Source: Zunongwangia profunda SM-A87 (GTDB taxonomy: Bacteria > Bacteroidota > Bacteroidia > Flavobacteriales > Flavobacteriaceae). From it: DNA of 64,000 nt. The stretch spans positions 5,064,188 to 5,128,187 of the forward strand of contig NC_014041.1 in assembly GCF_000023465.1 (NCBI RefSeq). Direction: 5' to 3'. Below are positions 1 through 9,181 of the stretch, in pieces. The first letter of the stretch is position 1. Each line of letters starts with the position of its first letter. Made by a program: the position numbers and the translations under genes. The notes beneath the pieces are model-generated. The model did no database searches, was not told where the DNA came from, and was given only the letters and a program-made list of their open reading frames with translations.

Positions 1-80
1 TCTTGCTCACAAAATCTCTTATGAGCTTTCTCTAGTGTTGCTTTTGCTTGCTTTAATGAATTTTCTACTATTTCATTCAT
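1..80 (-). CDS. 5' end of an unidentified gene downstream of hsdR (partial)
   Basis: An open frame begins with ATG at 80-78 and runs off the left edge after 26 codons (MNEIVENSLKQ...). It starts 26 bp after the hsdR stop on the same strand, so it is probably the next gene of the restriction operon. The visible part is a charged amphipathic helix. Too little remains to name a family, and the real start could differ. Confidence 0.5.
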   Translation of the reverse strand, partial: MNEIVENSLKQAKATLEKAHKRFCEQ

Positions 81-106
81 ATAAATCCTTTAACATCATT
101 ATTAAT

Positions 107-3100
107 CTATGCACTCCACTCACCAAACTGTCCCTCAGCCTGTTCCATAATGTCCTGTAGGATTTCGTTGAGTTTCGTGATGCTTATTTTACCCCGGAGT
201 TCTTTTTTAACCGCTAGGCGTATGCTGGCTTTGGCGTTCTCTTTTTTGGTCCAGTCTAATTGCAAATTGTTTTTTACGGCTTGAACCACGCCGTGTACAA
301 TGTCTTGAATAGGACCCTCTTCTTTGATGATCTCTTTTTTAGCTGCCAGAATATCGTAGAAGGCCAACTCTTCTTCACTCAAACCCAATTCTGCAATCCG
401 AGTGTCTTCTTTCTGTAAATCTTTTGCACGCTCTACCAACTCGGCTATGGTGGCATAACTATCCAAAGCGTTGTTATGATAACGGTCAATAACCTTTTCC
501 AGTTCTTCTTTAAGACTGGTGTACTTTTTTATGTTTTTATGCAGCCGCAGTTTGATCTCATCTTTTAAGATATTTTTGATGAGTTCTATTTTTAAAGCAT
601 TGCCATCTTTTTCTTGCTTGGCACCTAACAAAAAGGTATCGTCCAGAATGGCAATATCCGGTCGCTCAATACCGGCCATGGCAAATACATCTACGATGTC
701 CTCACTTTCTATACTCTGGCTGATGAGTTCTTTTACCTTCTCTTTTTGCTCCCCACGGGTGGTGGTTACACTTTTGGCATTGCGTACCGCTTTACTCACA
801 TGTTGCACAAATAAGACATCTACTGCAGTATGTTGTATGGCCGACTGACTTTTTACGATTGACAACAAGCCGCTCATCGTTTTTTCGGCTTTCATAAAGT
901 CCATAGAAGCTTCATCATCTTTAATGATGTGATTTAAAGCTGCTTTTACCAAAAGTACTTTATCGGCCTCCCGCAGACCTTTCCAATTGTGGTAATCTAC
1001 GTGTTCCGGCAAGTAGGCGATACAGCTTTGCAGCTGATCAAAAAACAACTCTAAGGCCTGTTCCATATCTACTGTAGGCTTGCCTTTACCTCCACTTCCG
1101 GTATATTTAGAGGTGGCTGTTTTAAGATTATCGCCAATGCCTATGTAATCTACAATCACTCCGTTTTTCTTATCCTTAAATACCCGATTGGTACGGGTGA
1201 TGGCCTGCATCAGGTTATGCCCACGCATAATTTTGTCTACATACATCGTATGTACACAAGGGGCGTCAAAACCAGTAAGCCACATATCTCTTACGATTAC
1301 AATACGCAACGGGTCTTCCGGATTCTTAAAACGTTTCTTGAGTGCTTCGGTACTGTGCTTGGTTCGGAAATGCTCATTCCATGCCACAGGATCTTTACTG
1401 ATGTTACCGGTCATCACTACGGCGATATCCGGGCAATCTTCCAGTTCCTTTAGCGCATCATACATCTTAACGCAGTTCCGCCTGCTCATACATACGATCA
1501 TTGCTTTTCCGTCAAGGGTTGCAATACGCTTGGTATAATGACTTAAAATATCTTGTGAAATCTTAGCGACCCGATCTGCACTCCCTGCAGCATCTTCGAT
1601 AGCCGCCCATTTTAAATTGGGGTTGTCTTCGTCTGCTTCGGTGATCGCATCAACCTCAGCATCTATATCTTCATTCCACAAATGCAGCTTAGCCAGACGG
1701 GGTTCGTAATAGATTTTTACGGTAGCATTATCCTCTTCGGCCTGGCGGATGTCGTAAATGTGAATCAGGTCTCCAAACACCTCCTGCGTATCGGCATCTT
1801 TGCTGTCTACAGGCGTACCGGTAAAGCCAATAAACGACGCATTGGGTAATGCCCTGCGCATATTACTGGCAAAGCCGTCCAGAAGTCCGTACTGCGTACG
1901 GTGGGCTTCATCTGCCATCACAATGATGTTTTCCCGCGTACTCAATACCGGATGCTCCAGTTCTTTTAACGTGTCCTCGGTACCGGTTTTAAGGCGGAAC
2001 TTCTCAATGGTCGTAAAAATCACGCCACCGGCTCCCGCACTCAGCAATTTGCGTAAATCGGCTGTGGTATCTGCGTGTTGCACATCGCCTACCAGATCTT
2101 TAGCCAATACAAAGTTTTCATAAAGCTGAAAATCCAGATCACTACGGTCTACCTGCACCACAATGGTTGGGTTTTTAAACTGCTGCATACTGCGCAAAAT
2201 GCCCGTATAGATCGCCATAAAAATACTCTTACCCGATCCTTGTGTATGCCAGACCACTCCAATACGCCCATTACCCACCGGCCGCACCGCTTTTTGTGCT
2301 GCTGCCACGGCGTAGCTTACGCCAAAATACTGATGGTACTTCGCTCCTTTTTTAATCAACGTACCGTTATGGTCTTCGTGAAAAATAAAGTTCTTGATGT
2401 AATCGAGAATACGCGCTTTAGGAAACAGCCCAAATAACAGGGTATGCATCTGGAAATCCTCATCGTTAAAGGTGGTTTTGCCGTCTATACTCTTCCAGGC
2501 TGCAAACCACTCTTGGCCGCTGCTGTACATCCCGTGTTGGGCTTCATTCCCATCGCTGATGATGGTTAATGCATTGTACTCAAACAGCTGCGGAATGTCT
2601 TTTTTATAATGTTGAATCTGGTTAAAAGCTTCTTTGATGTTGGTATGCTCATCATACCAGTTCTTCAGTTCAAAAACCACCAGCGGCAGGCCGTTGATAT
2701 AAATGATGATGTCGGGGCGGCGTTTGTTTTTACCGGTAATGCTGAATTGATTGACCGCCCAAAAGTTGTTATTGTCGGGGTTCTCAAAATCGATGGGGTA
2801 GATATGCACAGCTTTTTCTGCACCGGTTGCATCTTCATACGGAAACTCAACCCCTTTAGTCAATTTTAAATGAAAATCCCGATTGCGGTGGTCTAAGTCT
2901 GCACCTATATTATGCGTAAACGAAGCAACGGCAAACTCCTGAATATCCTGTGGGATATGCGGGTATTGCCGGGCAATAAAGGCAGCCAACTCGTCTTTAA
3001 GCACCACGCTCACATTGTTTTGCGGCAAGCTAGTACCCAGCTTATGCGTATAGCCCAGATCTTCTAACCAGTCTATACAGGCCTGCTCAATATTTGCTTC

Positions 3101-3109
3101 TGTAGTCAT
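107..3109 (-). CDS. hsdR: Type I restriction enzyme R subunit (HsdR)
   Basis: This 1000-residue protein is the motor and nuclease subunit of a type I restriction-modification complex. It translocates unmethylated DNA using ATP and cleaves it away from the recognition site. The N-terminal PD-(D/E)xK nuclease is visible as D133, E147 and K149 (VFELK), followed by a Q-x3-Y motif at 164-168. The helicase part has Walker A HTQGSGKS (288-295) and DEAH (401-404). Length and order of domains match the EcoR124-like group. It is the last complete gene of an operon read leftwards (hsdM, KAP NTPase, hsdS, hsdR). A 97-bp gap holding a palindromic repeat separates it from hsdS. Its base composition is clearly more GC-rich than the adjoining hsdS and KAP genes. 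Confidence 0.96.
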   Translation of the reverse strand: MTTEANIEQACIDWLEDLGYTHKLGTSLPQNNVSVVLKDELAAFIARQYPHIPQDIQEFAVASFTHNIGADLDHRNRDFHLKLTKGVEFPYEDATGAEKAVHIYPIDFENPDNNNFWAVNQFSITGKNKRRPDIIIYINGLPLVVFELKNWYDEHTNIKEAFNQIQHYKKDIPQLFEYNALTIISDGNEAQHGMYSSGQEWFAAWKSIDGKTTFNDEDFQMHTLLFGLFPKARILDYIKNFIFHEDHNGTLIKKGAKYHQYFGVSYAVAAAQKAVRPVGNGRIGVVWHTQGSGKSIFMAIYTGILRSMQQFKNPTIVVQVDRSDLDFQLYENFVLAKDLVGDVQHADTTADLRKLLSAGAGGVIFTTIEKFRLKTGTEDTLKELEHPVLSTRENIIVMADEAHRTQYGLLDGFASNMRRALPNASFIGFTGTPVDSKDADTQEVFGDLIHIYDIRQAEEDNATVKIYYEPRLAKLHLWNEDIDAEVDAITEADEDNPNLKWAAIEDAAGSADRVAKISQDILSHYTKRIATLDGKAMIVCMSRRNCVKMYDALKELEDCPDIAVVMTGNISKDPVAWNEHFRTKHSTEALKKRFKNPEDPLRIVIVRDMWLTGFDAPCVHTMYVDKIMRGHNLMQAITRTNRVFKDKKNGVIVDYIGIGDNLKTATSKYTGSGGKGKPTVDMEQALELFFDQLQSCIAYLPEHVDYHNWKGLREADKVLLVKAALNHIIKDDEASMDFMKAEKTMSGLLSIVKSQSAIQHTAVDVLFVQHVSKAVRNAKSVTTTRGEQKEKVKELISQSIESEDIVDVFAMAGIERPDIAILDDTFLLGAKQEKDGNALKIELIKNILKDEIKLRLHKNIKKYTSLKEELEKVIDRYHNNALDSYATIAELVERAKDLQKEDTRIAELGLSEEELAFYDILAAKKEIIKEEGPIQDIVHGVVQAVKNNLQLDWTKKENAKASIRLAVKKELRGKISITKLNEILQDIMEQAEGQFGEWSA

Positions 3110-3127
3110 AAATAATTATTTCCTTTC

Positions 3128-3147
3128 ATTCCCGCGCAGGCGGGAAT
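3128..3147. repeat. Short GC-rich palindromic repeat between hsdS and hsdR
   Basis: ATTCCCGC and GCGGGAAT form perfect 8-bp arms around GCAG. Elements of this kind are dispersed in many bacterial genomes. It lies in the only sizeable gap of the restriction operon and could fold in the mRNA between hsdS and hsdR. Confidence 0.7.
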
Positions 3148-3206
3148 CTCATTAGCCCACCCAAATTTTTCAATACAAGCGAAAATCTCAACCCAACACT
3201 CTTCTT

Positions 3207-4424
3207 TTAAATTTCACCCTCCAACACTTCCTCCAAATCAAATTCGTTTAAACGGACTTCCCCGCTTACTAATTTAGGGAGTAAGGTATCTCTGAGTTGA
3301 GTTAAGGTCTGTTTTTGTTGAGTATTCATTTCTATTTTTCTAAATATTTTAGCAATTTGAACACTAAATAAATTGATAATTGATTTTTCTGGCTTGACCA
3401 CTTTAATTCTGTGGACATCGTTTCTATTTAATGTAGGAACTGCTGAACCTGAATTAAACTCTTTTAAATCAATATTTTTTAAAACAAAAAATGCGTGATA
3501 AGGCGTACTGCTCCTATATTCTTTTATCCATAAAGAAGTATTTAGTGGCCAGAAATCTTCTGAAACAAAATATACATTTCCTAAAACTCCTGACCTTCCA
3601 GTGGTTACTCCTGGAGCTTCTACTTTATATTCATTATGATATGTTGATTTTCCACTTGCAGCATAAATAGGAACATTTCCTTCTATCCTCTTTTTCTTTG
3701 GTAAGTCAAAACCCCTCTGTAATACAAATAAATCTTCCAAATTAGCAACTACCCAACCCTCAGGAATCAACCCGAGTTCACTTTCTATAAACTTCCCATC
3801 CTGAAAGGGTCCAAAATCCACAAACCATTCTTTATACAGCGCCATGGCCATCTCTTCTAAGGTCTTATTGATGGCCAGGTTGTTTTCTATTTTGGCATCT
3901 ATAGCCGAAAGGATGTTGGCTATGGCTTTTTGTTCTGGGAGGGGTGGGAGAACTACTGACATATTATTTATGTCCTCCTTACCAATGTTTTGCTGTGCTG
4001 ATTGTGTTTGATTTGCTAATATTTGATTAAAGAAAAAATCAGACTTTAGGAATTGAAAAAAGTATTCCTTATTTAAAATATTTTCATTTAGTGGAATAAA
4101 ATTACCTACGCGATAGTTTTGCAATACAATCTCATCAAAATTAAATCTAGCTACTTTACCTATGGTGGCACCAGTAAGTGCAATTAAAATATCACCTTTA
4201 TTCAGAATAACTCTTTTAAATTCATCAATTCTATTAATATCTATGTAACTGCATGATGAGATATCTGCTATACCATCACCTTTTATTTGAGTGATTTTGA
4301 AAATCTTAATACCCTTATCAGTAAAATCATAATTTCGAAATTGATAGCCGTGCTTCAATTCTGCAACATTTCGAAAATCTACTACCTCCCAGTTTTCAGG
4401 AATTCTATTTAACGAGTTTAACAT
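3207..4424 (-). CDS. hsdS: Type I restriction enzyme specificity subunit (HsdS)
   Basis: This 405-residue protein gives the type I complex its DNA sequence specificity. Two target-recognition domains can be seen, about residues 5-165 and 220-370. Each is followed by a conserved helical spacer: the first contains LPEQKAIANILSAID and the KEWFVDFGPF stretch, and the second ends with LRDTLLPKLVSGEV. That two-fold arrangement is diagnostic of HsdS. The recognition domains are AT-rich and the spacer is less so, as expected for a gene that exchanges its variable halves. The start lies 24 bp downstream of the KAP NTPase stop. The recognised sequence cannot be read from the protein. Confidence 0.95.
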   Translation of the reverse strand: MLNSLNRIPENWEVVDFRNVAELKHGYQFRNYDFTDKGIKIFKITQIKGDGIADISSCSYIDINRIDEFKRVILNKGDILIALTGATIGKVARFNFDEIVLQNYRVGNFIPLNENILNKEYFFQFLKSDFFFNQILANQTQSAQQNIGKEDINNMSVVLPPLPEQKAIANILSAIDAKIENNLAINKTLEEMAMALYKEWFVDFGPFQDGKFIESELGLIPEGWVVANLEDLFVLQRGFDLPKKKRIEGNVPIYAASGKSTYHNEYKVEAPGVTTGRSGVLGNVYFVSEDFWPLNTSLWIKEYRSSTPYHAFFVLKNIDLKEFNSGSAVPTLNRNDVHRIKVVKPEKSIINLFSVQIAKIFRKIEMNTQQKQTLTQLRDTLLPKLVSGEVRLNEFDLEEVLEGEI

Positions 4425-4448
4425 AATATCTTTTCCAGTTTTGGGGTA

Positions 4449-7445
4449 TTAGTTTTTGGGTTGTTCTGAGATTAGTTTGAAATAGTGATTGGATTCCTTG
4501 GGTAGTAAGTTTTTACCTTCTTTAAAATCCTTTTCATTAAAGCTAAATTCAATTTCATTACCCTCAAGTTCCAATATTCGATTGAGTAAAAATGATAATC
4601 TATTATCAATTAAATGTTGAATACCCTCATCGGTTGTAGCCATAAATATGCTCAACTTCTCATCGAGAATTGTAAATTGAATATTAATAAAATTTTCTTG
4701 TGTATATAGTGATCGATTTTCTTGCCAATCGTTTTCTAGTTTTAAGAAGCTTGTTTCAAAGAAAAGCTGTTTTTTACCATGATATTCTTCTTGTGTATAT
4801 TGAGGATCATTTCGCTGACTTTCAATTTTCTTTTTCATCAACTCCGATTTTTCAAAAGTGAAGAATATTACACCACGGTATTCTCTACGTCTATATAAAT
4901 CAAAAAACTTTCGAAACTCCTTTATAGCTGGTCGATTAACTAACCCATGATCATTAACAAATTCAACAAATTCTCTTTTACTACCAAAATCATATTCTAT
5001 TCCATCTGATAATGTAAAACCTTGAATCGACCAAGGTTCTATATTTATACTTTGTACGCAAAGGAGTTCAATATCTTGAGAGGTCCAAAATTCTTTAGTC
5101 AGCCTCACTATTTCACTTTTTATGCTGCCAATTTTACTTAGTTTTTGACCTAAGTGATAGAAGGTGTAATTATTATACCTCCATAGCTTATCTTGGTATT
5201 TCCCAAGAAAAGTCTTATAAATGTCTACGCTAGTTTTAAAAATGTATTCATCTTTTAACCCCCATAAATGATTATTCTGTTTTTCTTCCCATAAGGCGGT
5301 CAGCATTCTAATTCTTGTTTCAAGACTCAAAATTTTATTTTCAAATAAATAATTCTTAATTGTCATTTTTAGGCCATCTTGCTCAGATATATTTTGATCA
5401 ATAAATCCTTGCACTTTTCTTCCTAATTCTTTGAACAGTGTATCTTCATACTGATTGTAATTATTTCTATTATCATATATATAGGCAAGGGTTTCAATAA
5501 GCGTTTTAAGTTCCGCTAATGAATCTGGTTTATAAAAGGTAATCCTATCTAATAATTGTGGTAGTTTATGAGACTCATATTTATCTTTAACAAGTTCCTT
5601 TAAAGCATCTCCACTATTATTAAATAAATCATGAAACTCATCATCTCCTAAATAATCTTCAAATAAACGCTGTTCAATTATCATATTGAAATTCGATAAT
5701 TTCTTAATGCTTTTAGTATCTTTAGTTTCATTTTCTTCTCCAAATAAATAAGCCAAAGTCTTAATAATCAAAACTTTGTCATCATGGGAATAGCGAAAAT
5801 AATGGTCGTCTTTACCATCTTCTAATTTAAAATCTTTATATAGTGAATATTTGTCCAAAATTTTATGATCAAAATTACTTTCATATCGAAAAAAATCAAG
5901 TAAATCATAACTGTTTTCCTGATTTTCATCATGTTCTAAAATGACCACATCCCTCTCTTTGTTATATTTTAAAAGCTTACTTTTATTTTCTTGTAAAATC
6001 TTTATAAAGTAAGGGTATTTTAATTTTAAATATATAAAATTGATAAGGTCCTTTAACTTTATAGCCTCTCCTGTGTAGGAATATTCAAGCGTTATTTGGT
6101 TTACTGCTCTTTTTACATCTCTTAAATTATGAATGTAATCATCAAATAAATTATGCTGATGATTTAAGGCTTCTTGAAGTTCAGTAGGAAATTCACTCCT
6201 AAACTGTTGAGTTTTTTCGGTAAGTAATTCTTTAAAAATGGTTCTCAAACTTTCTTTTCTTATAGCTGGTAAAAAGACCTCTAATTGAAAAAATTTATCT
6301 ATAAACCTGGCATTAAGAATTTCTTGCTTTCCAGTAAGGAGCTTAACAATATATTCTTTATCCATAGCTACAAGAAAAATTACGTTAGTAAAATCTGCAC
6401 TATTTCGTATCAATTTTAATACTTGTAATATTTCTTTAGCGTTTAAGCGATCTAAGTCATCTACAAAAACTATTATTTTTTTTCCGGTTTCTTTTAAGCG
6501 CTCATTAATGTCGTCATACATCTCTTTAGCCGAAGTCTTTTCAAAAGAAGTAATATGTTTTTCAAAAAAATTTAGATTAACTTTATTTTTGTACAGATCA
6601 ACAAGCCTTTTAGAATATTCTAAAACTAAATTGGAGAGCTTCCCATTATAAGGCTTTAATTTACTACTTAAAGCTCTAAAAAACTCTTTTATAAGATCTT
6701 CTTCCTGATGATTTAGATAGGGTAGAAAATGTATTATGAGGTAATCATCCAATAAATCCTTATTGAATATTTGATTAAATCGCTCCTTATAAGATAGGTT
6801 TGGCTCAAATTTATCTAATAACATCTGGATAATGCTTGATTTACCATTACCCCAAGGACCAACAAGTCCAATTGTTAATGATTTTCTACTTTCTTGATTG
6901 ATTAGAATTTGATAAAGTTTTTTTACCACTCGATCATATCCTAACAAATCTCTTTCATCCTTCTCCTTTGGATTATCTGAGGTTAAGCGATATTCTGGCA
7001 ATAATTTTCGTTGGATCTTTTTTACAGGTTTGAGAAAAGAATAAAAATGAATTAATAAAAATATGCTTAATGGAATTACCATCAACCAGATATATTCAAA
7101 ATTAGTATTTAATAAACCATGATAATTCCACTTATACTTTTCAGCTTCAAAAAAGAAATATAAGAGCAATACATTTATTGCTAACACACTATTAATTTGT
7201 GTATAAGATGCTTTGTAGACTCTGCGTCTAAATAAATAGATAAACCATAAGCTAAGGCAAAAAGAAGCTATAATAAAAAGAACATCTAATACAGGATTAG
7301 AAAAATCTTTAGGAACTAGTAAAACTTTATCTATTATAGAAACAATCCAAATCTCTTTAGCAAAAAAAACAACTACCAATATAAAAACTATTAGTACTCT
7401 GCGAGCTGTAAAGGTCTTTTCTATTTCCTCTAGGATTCTTTTCAT
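4449..7445 (-). CDS. KAP-family P-loop NTPase with N-terminal membrane segments
   Basis: This 998-residue protein has about four membrane segments near residues 17-38, 52-71, 86-100 and 118-138, then a P-loop NTPase domain. Walker A is GPWGNGKS (196-203) and Walker B is IVFVDDLDR (about 325-333), the DDxDR form typical of KAP NTPases such as phage-exclusion protein PifA. The C-terminal 500 residues have no domain I recognise. It abuts hsdM exactly (hsdM stop at 7446, this ATG at 7445) and precedes hsdS, so it is co-transcribed with the restriction genes. The gene is strikingly AT-rich compared with hsdM and hsdR, which suggests separate acquisition. An accessory defence role, perhaps abortive infection, is inference from context. 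Confidence 0.85.
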   Translation of the reverse strand: MKRILEEIEKTFTARRVLIVFILVVVFFAKEIWIVSIIDKVLLVPKDFSNPVLDVLFIIASFCLSLWFIYLFRRRVYKASYTQINSVLAINVLLLYFFFEAEKYKWNYHGLLNTNFEYIWLMVIPLSIFLLIHFYSFLKPVKKIQRKLLPEYRLTSDNPKEKDERDLLGYDRVVKKLYQILINQESRKSLTIGLVGPWGNGKSSIIQMLLDKFEPNLSYKERFNQIFNKDLLDDYLIIHFLPYLNHQEEDLIKEFFRALSSKLKPYNGKLSNLVLEYSKRLVDLYKNKVNLNFFEKHITSFEKTSAKEMYDDINERLKETGKKIIVFVDDLDRLNAKEILQVLKLIRNSADFTNVIFLVAMDKEYIVKLLTGKQEILNARFIDKFFQLEVFLPAIRKESLRTIFKELLTEKTQQFRSEFPTELQEALNHQHNLFDDYIHNLRDVKRAVNQITLEYSYTGEAIKLKDLINFIYLKLKYPYFIKILQENKSKLLKYNKERDVVILEHDENQENSYDLLDFFRYESNFDHKILDKYSLYKDFKLEDGKDDHYFRYSHDDKVLIIKTLAYLFGEENETKDTKSIKKLSNFNMIIEQRLFEDYLGDDEFHDLFNNSGDALKELVKDKYESHKLPQLLDRITFYKPDSLAELKTLIETLAYIYDNRNNYNQYEDTLFKELGRKVQGFIDQNISEQDGLKMTIKNYLFENKILSLETRIRMLTALWEEKQNNHLWGLKDEYIFKTSVDIYKTFLGKYQDKLWRYNNYTFYHLGQKLSKIGSIKSEIVRLTKEFWTSQDIELLCVQSINIEPWSIQGFTLSDGIEYDFGSKREFVEFVNDHGLVNRPAIKEFRKFFDLYRRREYRGVIFFTFEKSELMKKKIESQRNDPQYTQEEYHGKKQLFFETSFLKLENDWQENRSLYTQENFINIQFTILDEKLSIFMATTDEGIQHLIDNRLSFLLNRILELEGNEIEFSFNEKDFKEGKNLLPKESNHYFKLISEQPKN

Positions 7446-9068
7446 TTAAAACTTCTCAAAATTGGCCAAAATCTCCTTTTGTAAACGATCTCCTTCTGCA
7501 AACTGCTGTTTTAACTGCTTTTGTAAGCTTTGCATTTTTTCTTCAAAAGGGATGCCGTCGTCTTCTACTGCTTCGGCACCTACATAAATACCGGGAGTGA
7601 GTTTGTAGTCTTGGTTTTGTACTTCTTCCAAAGTAGCGCTGTAGGAGAAGCCGTCGGTGTTTTTATACTCGTTATGAGACCCTGAAACAAGTTCAGGCTG
7701 ACGTTCGGCGTCATTACGCCAGGCATGGTAGGTGTCGGTGATTTTGTTAATGTCCTGCTCGTTAAATACACGCAACTTGCGGCTTTCCATCGTTCCCATT
7801 TTACTGGTATCTATAAATAGGATTTCACCAGTACGTTTGCGGTGTATCCCATCTTTACCGTCGCGATTTTTACTCAGAATAAAAATACAAGCTGGGATTC
7901 CGGTGGTTAAGAACAGCTTGTCCGGTAGGCGCACAATACAGTCTACCATATTTTTTTCTACCATCAACTGGCGTACATTCTTTTCGCCTTTGTTGTTAGA
8001 GGTCATTGCGCCGTTTGCCATCACTACTGCCGCAGTACCTTTGTCGCTCAGGTGATGCCAAAAGGTTTGCATCCACATATAATTGGCATTCCCATCTGTA
8101 GTAAATTCTTCTTTGGGGCCAAAGAGTCTGGGATCATTCTCGGGTAAATCTTCGGGATGCCATTGGCTTACATTAAAAGGGGGGTTGACGATTATAAAGT
8201 CGGCCTTCAAATCAGGGAACTTATCTTGCAATAGCGAATCCCCCAAACGCACATCAAACGAAAGATCACGTAAAGCCAGGTTCATTTTACACAGTCGCAA
8301 AGTGCCGTCATAGCGCTCCTGCCCATAAATCGAGATGTTCTTTTTATCCCCGCCGTGGGCTTGTAAGAATTTCAGCGACTGTACAAACATCCCTCCCGAC
8401 CCACAAGCGGCATCAAAGATCTTACCTTCATAGGGTTCAATAAGTTCTACCAAAAGCCGTACAATACTGCCCGGCGTAAAGAATTGCCCCGCACCCGAGC
8501 CTTCGGCAATTGCAAACTTACCAATGTAATATTCATAAACGCGACCTAAAATATCACTATCGGGGTTTTCCTTTTCGGAGAGTTTGGGATTCGATAATAA
8601 ATTGATCAATCCCGCCACCTGTTTTGCCGTCAACTGACTTTTTACAAAAATACGGGGTAAAATTCCCTTAAGATCCGGTCTGTTGGCTGCAAGGGTTTCA
8701 TCAAGTATATCAAACGCCTCGTCTACCAGCACTTTGATGTTATCCTGCTCGGCATTGTCCTGCAGGTATTGAAAAGTGGCTTTTTCGGGGATGATGTACA
8801 CGTTTTTAGACAGGTATTCATCCGGGTCTTCTAAAACATAGTTTTGTTCCTCCTCATCTAACGTATAATAATCAGATGTCTGATCATTCAATTTCTTTTT
8901 AATCTCATCTTTTCGCATTTCATAACGCTCTGAGATATGTTTTAAAAAGATCAAGGGAAGTATATAGTCTTTATATTGATTTTCGGCTACAGCACCCCGA
9001 AGTTCGTTTGCTGCTTTCCAAAGTTCCTGCTCAAAATTGATGTCTGCCTTGGTAGTATTCTTTGCCAT
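7446..9068 (-). CDS. hsdM: Type I DNA methyltransferase subunit (HsdM)
   Basis: This 540-residue N6-adenine methyltransferase subunit protects host DNA and forms the core of the type I complex. The N-terminal helical domain (about 10-160) precedes the catalytic domain with QFFTP (195-199), the S-adenosylmethionine site DAACGSGGMF (219-228) and catalytic NPPF (295-298). It is the first gene of the operon. Residues about 451-469 look like an in-frame insertion encoded by a palindromic repeat, between the conserved TYHAWR and the DGFSYSATLEE region. The rest matches normal family length, and the insertion lies in the C-terminal part away from the catalytic motifs, so the enzyme could still be active. 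Confidence 0.96.
   Translation of the reverse strand: MAKNTTKADINFEQELWKAANELRGAVAENQYKDYILPLIFLKHISERYEMRKDEIKKKLNDQTSDYYTLDEEEQNYVLEDPDEYLSKNVYIIPEKATFQYLQDNAEQDNIKVLVDEAFDILDETLAANRPDLKGILPRIFVKSQLTAKQVAGLINLLSNPKLSEKENPDSDILGRVYEYYIGKFAIAEGSGAGQFFTPGSIVRLLVELIEPYEGKIFDAACGSGGMFVQSLKFLQAHGGDKKNISIYGQERYDGTLRLCKMNLALRDLSFDVRLGDSLLQDKFPDLKADFIIVNPPFNVSQWHPEDLPENDPRLFGPKEEFTTDGNANYMWMQTFWHHLSDKGTAAVVMANGAMTSNNKGEKNVRQLMVEKNMVDCIVRLPDKLFLTTGIPACIFILSKNRDGKDGIHRKRTGEILFIDTSKMGTMESRKLRVFNEQDINKITDTYHAWRNDAERQPELVSGSHNEYKNTDGFSYSATLEEVQNQDYKLTPGIYVGAEAVEDDGIPFEEKMQSLQKQLKQQFAEGDRLQKEILANFEKF
7662..7718. repeat. In-frame palindromic repeat inserted in hsdM
   Basis: The stretch encodes the peptide DAERQPELVSGSHNEYK in HsdM. 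It contains the inverted repeat CCTGAA-n5-TTCAGG (7681-7697). Such 'PELVSGS'-type peptides are translated dispersed repeats that I recall from many Bacteroidota proteins. The boundaries are estimated from where family conservation stops and resumes. Confidence 0.6.
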
Positions 9069-9181
9069 ATTGAGTGTTGGAAATCCTTTTATTTTATTGT
9101 CAGATACTCAAAAATACAATTTACTATGGAATTTCTTAGCTTCTCTAAATAATTAAACTCCTTAAACTTGAAAAACTGTTT

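Noticed and set aside
519..2869. Several plus-strand open frames inside hsdR
   Set aside because: They are antisense to a clear full-length HsdR frame and encode no recognisable motifs.
7580..7771. 63-residue minus-strand frame inside hsdM
   Set aside because: It is an alternative frame of the region holding the in-frame repeat, and HsdM covers it.
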